Positions 54,739 to 64,000 of a stretch of 64,000 bases of DNA are shown piece by piece; position 1 is the first letter of the stretch, and each line of letters opens with the position of its first letter. The notes below the pieces were generated by a model that saw only the letters and a program-made list of their open reading frames with translations, was not told where the DNA came from and searched no databases. The stretch is from positions 868,001-932,000 of the forward strand of contig JAHGAU010000022.1 of NCBI GenBank assembly GCA_019925105.1, read 5' to 3'. Origin of the DNA: Niebla homalea (Eukaryota > Ascomycota > Lecanoromycetes > Lecanorales > Ramalinaceae). A program made the translations under genes and the position numbers.

Positions 54739-55087
54739 ATCGATAAACTATTAATAAAATATTTATAATAATCTTTATAATAATTCCCATTTTTTTTACC
54801 CTTACCTATACCTAAACCCTTATTATTACCTATATTATTACCTATACTTATATTATTATCCTTACCTATATATTTACTTTTACCCTTATTATTACGCTTA
54901 GCTTAACACTTACTTATATGTTTTCAAATCTATTATTACCCCGTAGTTTAGCGGGATCTTAATATAATATCGTTTTATCCCGCCGGGATAAAAATAAATT
55001 AAGATATAGAATATCTTTATAAGGTCTTATATAAAAGAAAATAAATTAATTGAAAGCCTTATTTATCCTATCCCGCTTCCCGGAATA
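54739..55087 (-). mobile_element. partial, rearranged TIR element
   Basis: 54790-55087 matches the left half of the 701-bp element in inverted orientation (degenerate CCTTACC array, TTACCCCG, GGCGGGATCTT-like block, ATCCCGCCGGGATA) and ends CCCGCTTCCCGGAATA. However 54739-54790 (TTATCGATAAAC and following) matches 51290-51345 in direct orientation, so the two parts are rearranged. The other terminus and the target duplication were not found. Confidence 0.6.
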
Positions 55088-55879
55088 TTACGGGCTTAAT
55101 CGGTATATAAAGATTATATTATTATTTTTATTAAAATGAATTTAAATTTTTTAATTCTATTTTCAACTTTTTATTCTATTAGAAAAACTCCGGGATATTA
55201 TTAAGGCTTAATAAAAAAAGGTTAGTAATAAAAACATCCAATAAATTCCCGATAATAATAATCTTAAAAGAATATATAAGCTTAAAAATATAAATATATA
55301 ATTTATTAATAAATACAGTTATATAATAAATTAATATAGAAATACTTAACCGTATAGCTGGTATTAAATCTTAATATATTATATGAATATATTTTCTTTT
55401 TTTCTAGATGTTTAATTAATTTAATTAATATAAATATATACTTATGCCTTTAAAGTTAAAAAGTTTAATACTTTATTTATCCTATATACCTTAATTACCT
55501 TAATTACCTTAACTAACTTATTCATTCTATATTATTATTATAGAAGCCTTATTTAATATATATACCCTTCTTATAATAAGCTTAGGATTATATATTTTCT
55601 GTAAAGAATTAAATTTTAAACGTAAATAAAAACGCTAGTTATTAATAGCATTTCTTAAAAAATATATATAACCTTTTTTAAAAAACTTAAGAATATTAAT
55701 TCATAATTTAAAACCTTAAAACTTAAATAATCTTTTCATAAATAAAAACTATATTTAATACTTATTTATTTTATCCATATTTATTAAAATTATTATTAAT
55801 TAATTAAAAATCAAAATTGAATAAATCCTGTATAAATATAAAGTAAGATTGGATATTTAAATAATTTTACCTTAAACTA
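55088..55879. other. unassigned RIPed sequence
   Basis: Nothing recognised. It keeps a short ACCTTAATT tandem (about 55489-55512). Confidence 0.4.
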
Positions 55880-56660
55880 TGATAATTTAAATCTTGCTTT
55901 ATATACGTTTAAAACGGTATCGGATATTTTCATAATACGGTAATTATTATTAATTAATTGATTAAGTTATTAATATATCAGTTCAATTATAACGTTAATT
56001 TTAACGTTCCTTATTATTAATAATTAAGTTACTGGTCTTAATATTAAATTTTTTAAAACTTATCGCTTTAGTTTTAAAAGGGAAAGGGAAACCTTAATTA
56101 ATTAATTCAGTTTTAATCTACTTTGATGATTAACTTAGGATAAATAAAAATATTTTTTTAACATTTTTCATTTTAATATTATAACTAAGTCCTTTATATT
56201 AACTTGATTAAGAGTAATAATAAATACCTTAAATCCTTCATATATTATTCTTATTAGGAATATTCTTTTATTATTATAATCCGTAATAAAGATGTTTATT
56301 AAGTTCTTTAAAGTTAACCAAGGGAAAATAATTAAGATTACATAACTTTAATATTATCAATATTGAAATTATGTTAAATCCCTTATTTAATAACTTTTTA
56401 AATTAACTTTATTCATTTTTAATTTTAATTCTTTAATATTAGGTTCTTATAATTTCTTTTATTGGCCTTATACAATAATTAAGTTTAGTTAAGGTTAATT
56501 ATATATATTAATATATTATGAAATATTTATTATTTTTTTATTTTTATCAATTATATAATTTACTGGATATAACTTAAGGGCTTTTAGTAAAATTATATTT
56601 TACCCTTAGAATATTCAAATATTTATTATTCATCTTTTGGATATAAAACTGCTATTTCGC
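55880..56660 (-). repeat. diverged repeat pair, member 2
   Basis: Counterpart of 46080-46910. The minus-strand frame near 56190-56320 reads RIIYEGFKVFIITLNQ, comparable with member 1. Family unknown. Confidence 0.6.
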
Positions 56661-57121
56661 CGCGTTCGCCTATCCGTAATCATAATATAAAATTATTATA
56701 TCAAGATTTATTAAAGATAGGAAATAAATTGAAATTCTATATATAGAAAGTTATATTTAACCTTTATAGACTACCAAGGTTTCTATAAATGTTATTATAA
56801 TTATATATAAAAGATATATAATTATATAATCCGGTTTAAATTAAACTGGTTTATTATAAACCTATATAATTAAAAATGAATCTTTTTTAAATCTAGGTTT
56901 ATTTTTCAAATAATCAATTAGAAATAATTAAAACCTAACTTTTATTAATTTATCCTCCTTTTTGTCTTAGAAAAAAATTATTTATTATAATAAATTTAAA
57001 AGTAAAATATAGTTTTTTTTCGTAAAAAGTTAATATCTATTTATTCCTTTTTAAATTGATATTAAAAAGTTTTATATCTTATTACAAAAGCTTTAAAAGT
57101 TTAATAAAGTATTTTATTTAG
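56661..57121. other. unassigned RIPed sequence
   Basis: Starts with a GCCGCGTTCGCC scrap at the end of the preceding repeat, then AT-rich sequence with no feature. Confidence 0.4.
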
Positions 57122-57287
57122 TGTTAGGAACCGTTTGGTGGTAAGTATATAATTAATGAGTAGCTATATATATAATTATGGATTTAAAGTATATACGCGC
57201 CAAGACCACCCGCGGAAGCTACCCGTTATGCTTATATTTACCTTAAACCGTGATTTATACTATATACGTATACGCCATTTCATAATA
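57122..57287 (-). repeat. family-B conserved repeat, copy 4
   Basis: Reverse orientation, ending CGCCATTTCATAATA. More diverged than copies 1-3, but the CCGCGG...TACCCG core and the GCGCCAAGACCACC block are clear. Homology to the copy-2 region continues to about 57600 (GGGAAATATTTATAA; ACTGAATCACTTAAAAATAC). Confidence 0.7.
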
Positions 57288-57599
57288 ATATACCAGAAAA
57301 ATTAAAAAATACGACGCTTTCATCGTAATAACGGTACTAAGGTCTATAACGTTATAAGTAGCTTCAGAGTTAAGGAATAAGTATATTTCGCGTTAAGGAT
57401 ATTAAGGAAATAAAAAACGTAATAATGATTAAGCATTAAGGTAAAATAATAAATATAGATTAAAAAATCGAGAAAAACGTAAGCCGGGAAATATTTATAA
57501 TTTTTTAAGAATTATAATTAAACTGAATCACTTAAAAATACGATCTCCGATATATTATTAATTAAACTATTATAACAATTATTTATTGCCCTTTTTATT

Positions 57600-58584
57600 C
57601 GGGTTATAAATATTCTCGGTAGGATGGAATTACTATAATTAATAAGTATTATTTATAAAGTAAACCTATTAATTGTGAGTATCTTAATAGTTAATATCAT
57701 TGTATTATTACTTATTATATATATATTAAATCCGTTTACGTAATAAGCATACGGTTTATCCGTGATTATTAGGTACGGCCGTATTAAAGCTATAGTATAC
57801 GGTTAAAGGGGTATTCGTAAAATGTTTTATTAATTATTTTATTAAGGGCGACGATCAGAATTATATACATTTTAAGTATAATTACGGTCGTAGCTATTAG
57901 ACCCGGGTCTTTAATTAAAAGGTAAATTACGAAATATAAAGTGAGTATATATTTGGAATTAAGCAATTTAATTACGTTATATATTATATATAAAACTATT
58001 TACGTTAATTAATAATATTAAAATACGTAAAATTAAGCTTTAAATTATTAATATACCGTTTATAGTTTAATGAATAAATCTTAACCGAACTAAAACATAA
58101 TTTATAAAACGTCTTATATAGATTCAGTTATATCCTTTTTATTTATTACGTTTTTCCTTATATATAATATCTTATATAGATTCGTTATAAGCTTAAGTAA
58201 TTAACGTTAAAATCTCTTAAATACTATATTAATAAAAGGCTTAACGGACGGTACGTTAATAACAGCCATTTTGGGAACGGCTACCAGCTTATAGAGGTAT
58301 TACTTGAATATAATACCTTATAAAAGGGTACTTATATTACTTAGGATTAACCGGTATGATTTTATAAGTATAATAATACGGAATCTATTATTAAAGGCTA
58401 CAACTTTAATACCGTTAAAATAACCGATCTTTTTAAGTTTAAACCGATCTGGTATAAATATAACTATAGTTATAAGTGGAATACGCTATCCTTAAGCTAA
58501 TTAGCGTAATATTTCATTTAATATCTTAATTAAGGGTTATATAGATTATTTACGCTTAAATATTATTATTTAATCTTTAATATT
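57600..58584 (+). other. unassigned sequence with a short coding-like stretch
   Basis: A frame open from 58360 to 58500 (ESIIKGYNFNTVKITDLF, then IWYKYN and YKWNT) keeps two tryptophan TGG codons, which RIP would readily destroy. It is preceded in frame by TAA/TAG/TGA stops. The protein is not recognised. The rest is AT-rich with scattered GC-richer scraps (57740-57910). Confidence 0.35.
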
Positions 58585-59867
58585 TATAATTCTTTTTTTC
58601 TATAGATTATATAATAATTTTTAATAATTTACTTTATTAAAGGCTCCCGTAATTTTTAAAGAAAAAGGTTTATAATAAACTTCCTTTTATAATTTTGTAC
58701 CGTATATACGCCGTTAATTAGACTTTTTAAGGCCGTTTTTATTTATTTTTATTCTAATATTTATTTATTAATTAAAAAAAAAACTTACATTTTTCTACGT
58801 GATTACTAAGGATTTTTACGATTATTAATTTTAAGGTTTTCTTTAACGTATAAAGGAATACGATTGGTTTATAATTTTTACTTTTAAGTAATCTGGCTTA
58901 ACCAATCTCTTAAGGATAATTATTTTAATTTCTTTAAATTTATAAAAAAGATAATTAATCTTAAAATAAGCTTAAAAGAAATGAAGAAATTTTTTTTAAA
59001 ATTATAATACTATTATTAATAAAAATCTATTTTAAAATTTATTTAAAAATTTATTTAATCTTAAAGTCTTATCCTCTTTTAATTTATTACCTATTTTAAT
59101 TATTATTATTAAGGTTATCTTTTTATTAATAGTTAACGAATTAAAATATATAGTTCCTTTAATATCCGTTGAATTTATATTTAATAAAGGAGGGAAAAAG
59201 CTTTTTAAGAGTTTTAATGTTATTATTAAAAATATTAATTATTATATTATCAAGCCTTTTAAAAAACGGGAACTTGAAGATAAAATTTAACTTATTATTT
59301 TTTTTATTATATTTTATTATTTTTTATATTTTATAAAGGAAAACGGTTAAGTTTTAAATAACTAATTAAAAGTATATTTACTTAACTTTTTAATAATTTT
59401 TCCTTTTTTTTTAAAGTTTCCTTTAATTAAATAAATCTTTTTTATTTTTATATTTAATAATTTATTTAATTAACGTTTTTATTTTTATAGTTATTATTAT
59501 ATATTTTTCATTTTAATAAAGTTTAATTTTTTAAAACGGTTTTATTATAAAAATTATTATATTAAATATTTTATTTAAAGCTTTTATTATTTACTTTATG
59601 AAAAGGTTGATTTAATCTTTGTTATTTAAATAAGAAGGTTTTATCAATTAAGCTATTAAATTTTTAATTCTTATATATATATTAATTTCCTTAATTATTT
59701 TTTATATTTTTTTTATTAATATTAATAATATTATATTAATTAATTAATTTAAAGTTATTTATATTGATATATAATTTAAGGTATATTTTAGGTTTTTTTT
59801 AAAGGTTTATATACTATTATTATATTAATAATTTTTTCCGTACTAAATATTAAATTAATTATTATTT
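58585..59867 (-). mobile_element. older LINE fragment interrupted by LINE copy E
   Basis: Collinear on the minus strand with 61930-63210 of copy E (AGATTATATAATAATTTTTAA; AACGTATAAAGGAATA), covering the RT start and the region upstream. It breaks off at 58585 without the 3' UTR. At 59867 it is interrupted by copy E's (TTGA)n tail, so its 5' part should continue beyond the window. Confidence 0.75.
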
Positions 59868-62800
59868 TGATTGATTGATTGATTGATTTATATTACGGAT
59901 CTAGTTAAGTTAATTCCGGCGTTCCTTAATACGCGGCCTTTTAACCTTATTAATAACCGTAAAAACTTAATACTTATAACGTTAAAGTAAAAACCGGCGT
60001 TTATCAGGCCTTTACCCTTTATCTCTTAAAATAAAGAATATTAACGGTTATTTAGAGAATAATAATCTATTCATATATTTCCTATATTTTAATTCCCTTA
60101 AGAAAATCTATAATATTATAATTATATTCTTATAAAGGTTACCCTTAAACTTATTGTTTTTCCGTTCCTTTATATATTTATATTACCTTAATTTTATGTA
60201 ACGCCTTTAAATATTTTTATTAATATTTATATATTTAATATATACCCTTTTTATATTATTATTACCGTTAACTCTTTTAAAGATTTTTAATAAACGTTTA
60301 TTATTATATCCTTATGGCTATAAAAGATACTTTCTGGTTTATATAATTAATATAATCGGTTTCTACTTCTCTTTTTCTTTTTTAACCGGTAATAAACCTT
60401 TTCCGTAAAATCTTTAATAACCTTATTGATCTTTATAATAAAATTAAACTATAATAATAATTTAATAAATATTATAAATTTAACGATTACCCGGATATTT
60501 AATTTTATAAATAATATTTAATAATAATTATAAGTATTAACTTTTATAATAAGTTTTAATATAATTTCCGTAAATAAAAAATAAAAAATAAGGATATATA
60601 TAACGTTTTATTTTCTTTATTTATACTTATATCCGGCGTTTATCCGATTTCCGGTATATATAATAAACAAGAAGTAAGTTAAACCGTTTTTATCCGTCCG
60701 GAGTTAAATTATTAATATATTATTACTTTTCCTTATAATATTATAACGGCGAAGATACTTATTAATAATCTTTTTATTATTAAGAATTAAATAATAATAA
60801 CCTTAAAATATAAAGTCTTTATATTTTTATTAACGTTTAATTTACTTTATCGTAATCTATAAAATAATTATTATAATTTTTACTTTTTAAATTACTTTAA
60901 TTTCAGTTTTTTTTACGCTTAATAAAAATTTATATACGTTTAAATTAATTTCCGGGATATTAATAAGATTAACTTTTTTTTTAATTTATTCCTATTTTAT
61001 CTTAATAAAAAAAAGGATAAGTATTTTTAATTTACTCTTTTTAATTTAAGGTTTACTATAATTTTAGCGGATCCGTTTGTTTCTTATTATCGTAATTAAA
61101 TATATATATCTTTTTAACTTTATTTAAATAATTATTTAATTTAATAAAACTTTAATTAATAATATAAAGACTTTAAATTTTAATATTAAAATAAAAGTTA
61201 CTTTATAAGTACCGTTAATTATTCTTAAATATTAATTCTAGACTTTCTATAATATTTAAATAGGCTTTTTTTATATTTTAAAATATTTTTAAGTATATAT
61301 TAAATAACTATAATATATATTATAATTAACTTTATTACGGTTTAATAAACGGTCCGGGCCTTTTATAACGTAACTTTTTATATCGATATAATAAAGTAAA
61401 TAAGGTTTTTTTCCTATAAAGTTATTTTCTTTTAAATTTTTTTTATATAGTCCTTTTAATTAAGCTTCTTATTTATTTAAAGGTTAAGGACTTTAATATT
61501 AATATCCGGCTTTACCGTAATTTTACTTAAGTTTATTATAATTATTATATTATATAATTTCAGGCTCTTAATTATATAAATTAACTTATACTTATATAAC
61601 GTAAATTAAGCTTTATAAGTTTTTACTTATTAAAAATAAACTTTATAAACTTATTTTAATTTTAAATAATTTATACGTATAAAAATACTATAAGTTAAAA
61701 CGTAAACGTTATTAATAAAGCTTTTAATTTAAATCTTTTATTTTAACTTAATAAGCTTTTTAATTAATAAACCATTACAGAATAAAAATAATATTAAAAA
61801 AATAAATATCCTTAAAGAATCCTTATTATAGTGGGCTTTATCGGGCTTATTTTTTATTTTAAGTTAATTAACGTAGCTTAATTGTTTAAGAAACTTTTTA
61901 TTTACTTAATTAAAAAAAGTAATATTCCCTTTTTCCTTAAGTTATATAATAATTTTTAATAATTTATTTTATTAAAAATATTTATAATATTAAGAAAAAA
62001 AGACTTATAATATATTTCTTCCTATAACTTTTTATTATATATATGCCGTTAATTAATCCTTTAAGGGTTATTTTTATTAATTAATTTCTTTTTATTCTTA
62101 TTTATTAATCGGGGAAATGTCCGTAATTCTCTATATAATTATTAAGGATCTTTATTATTACCGTTTTTAAGGCCTTTTTTAACGTATAAAGGAATATAAT
62201 AAATCTATAAGATTTTACCTTAAAATAATCCGGCTTAATAAATTTCTTAAAAATAATCGTTTTTATTTTTTTAAATTTATATAAATAATAATTAACGTTA
62301 AAATATATTTAAAAAAGGTAAATAAAAACCCTTTTAAACGGTAATATTATTATTAATAGGAATCTATTAAGGATCTTATTTGATCCTAAGGTTTTATTTT
62401 TCTTTAATTTATTAATCGCTTTTATTATTATATCTTATATTATTATTTTATTTATTAATACGGGTTCGGAATAAATAACGCCGTTAATATCGTTTAAATT
62501 AACTTTTAACGGAGGAAAAAAAAATATTCCTTTAAGGATTTTAATTTTATTATTAAAGGTATTAATTAATATATTATTAAGTTTCTTAAAAAGTAAGAAT
62601 TTAAAAATAAACTTTAATTTCTTATTTTATTCTTTATTATACTTTATTAACTTTTAAATATTATTAGGTAAAACCGTTAAATTATATATTATAAATTAAA
62701 AATATATTTATTTAATTTTTTTAATAATTTTCTCTTTTTCTTCTTAAATAGTCCTTAATTAATTAAATATTTCTTAATTTTTATACTTAAAAGTTTACTT

Positions 62801-64000
62801 TATTAATTTTTTTATTTTTACAATTATAATTATATATCCTTTATTTTAATAAGTTTTAGCTTTTTAAGAAAGCTTTATTATCGGGATTATTTTATTAATT
62901 ATTTTATTTAATATTTTTATTATTTGCTTTATAAAAAAATTAATTTAATTTTTATTATTTAATTAAGGGAGGTCCGTAAACTATATTATCTTTTTTTCCG
63001 TTTTTATATAAACCTTTATTATTTTAACCGTTTTTTACGTTTTCCTTACCGGTAATAATAAAATTATATTAATAATTTAATTTAAAATTATTTATATCGG
63101 TATATAATTTAAGTTATATTTTAAGTTTTTTTATAGCTTATATATTATAACCGCGCCGGCAATCTTTTCTATATTAAAAGCTAAATTAATTATTATTTTA
63201 AATTTATAACTTTTTTACGTAATAATCCCTTATAATATTAATAATAAAAGGTTAATTTAAATAATAATTATTAATAAATCATTTAATTTAATATAATTTA
63301 TTATATGTCCTTTTTTATTTTATATATAATAATATAAATTAAAGTTTTTAAGTAATATATATTTATTTAAAGTAATTAAGACCTCTTTAAGTAATAATAT
63401 CGTAAACGCCCCTTCTTTATTAATTAATGGTAAGTTATATATATTATAAATATTAAAATCGCCTTTTAAATCCCCTTTTTTATAATACGGAATATATAAA
63501 GGTTTCTATTATAATAAATAATATCTTAATTATTTACGTTAAGCTATTTATTTATAAAGAAGTATATTTTAATTATTTTATCCCCCTTAAAGGTTAAGTA
63601 AAACCTTTTCCTTAAGTTAATAAATAAATATATATACGGGCTATATAATAATTCTTATATTATTATAATATTAATATTTTTAACTTTTTTAAATTTAAAT
63701 ATTAATATTATTACTTTAATTCTTTTATTACGGATATTATATTATATTACTTTTAAAAGCGTTAATATATTATATATTAACTTTTATTAAGGCTTTTTTA
63801 TTTATACCTATTTAAATTACGGACTTTTTATTAAAATTAAACGTTTTTTAATTTAATATTTTCTTAATTATTATTAAAAATATAAAACGGTTAACCCTTA
63901 AAGTTAAGATCGTAAAAAGCTTCTTTTTCTTTATTTTATTTATTATTATTATTTATTTTTTATTGTTTAATTAATTAAGTTTACGTTTTAAGGTTACTTT
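59868..64000 (-). mobile_element. Tad1-like LINE copy E, minus strand, runs off the window
   Basis: Begins with the reversed tail (GATTGATTGATTGATT) and 3' UTR (TACGGATCTAGTTAAG, GGCGTTCCTTAATACGCGGCC). It is collinear through the C-terminal zinc-binding region (about 60640-60760) and RT (about 61430-62340) into the endonuclease region (about 63400-63900). The ORF1 part lies beyond 64000. Heavily RIPed. Confidence 0.88.

Overview
The window contains no intact gene. It is a graveyard of transposable elements mutated by repeat-induced point mutation (RIP), lying in an extremely AT-rich compartment. The organism is most likely a filamentous ascomycete (Pezizomycotina) with AT-isochores. The reasons are that CA and TG dinucleotides are almost absent while CG is kept and TA is abundant (in 6001-6060 I count one CA, no TG and six CG). 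In recognisable retroelement frames the stop codons fall where glutamine is expected (CAA/CAG to TAA/TAG), and His, Cys and Asp catalytic or zinc-binding positions read Tyr or Asn. The elements (a Tad1-like LINE and Ty3/Gypsy) are also typical of that group. I cannot name a species.

Layout. 1-312: 5' end of a minus-strand LINE, cut by the window edge. About 320-3640: 3' part of a Ty3/Gypsy element (integrase, possible chromodomain, probable 3' LTR). 4358-5568: a conserved ~170-bp repeat ('family B') and a little-RIPed island. 5574-12973: a structurally complete Ty3/Gypsy element with two 211-bp LTRs and a TTATT target duplication. 13653-14671: first part of a 5'-truncated LINE, which resumes at 40388-41776. 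It is split by a 25.7-kb insertion (14672-40387) with matching terminal inverted repeats and a perfect 8-bp target duplication. Inside that insertion are three near-full-length LINEs in the same orientation (20321-26021, 28003-33764, 34308-40127), trinucleotide arrays, and about 7 kb of unassigned RIPed sequence that still looks coding in places. 41777-58580: mostly unassigned RIPed sequence with three smaller members of the same TIR family (47301-47679, 50846-51546, partial 54739-55087), LINE fragments, further family-B copies and telomere-like C-rich arrays. 58585-64000: two nested minus-strand LINEs, the second running off the window.

How the pieces relate. Insertions are nested, so an order can be read: truncated LINE first, then the TIR element inside it, then LINEs inside the TIR element. 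Similarly, one LINE entered Gypsy-2 and another entered an older LINE. RIP strength varies: the LINEs and Gypsy elements are saturated, while short units (family B, the 701-bp TIR element, the left-edge LINE 5' end) keep many CA/TG sites. No tRNA, rRNA, CRISPR array or host gene was recognised, and there is no working pathway to describe. The most interesting object is the TIR-bounded 25.7-kb insertion and its short relatives.
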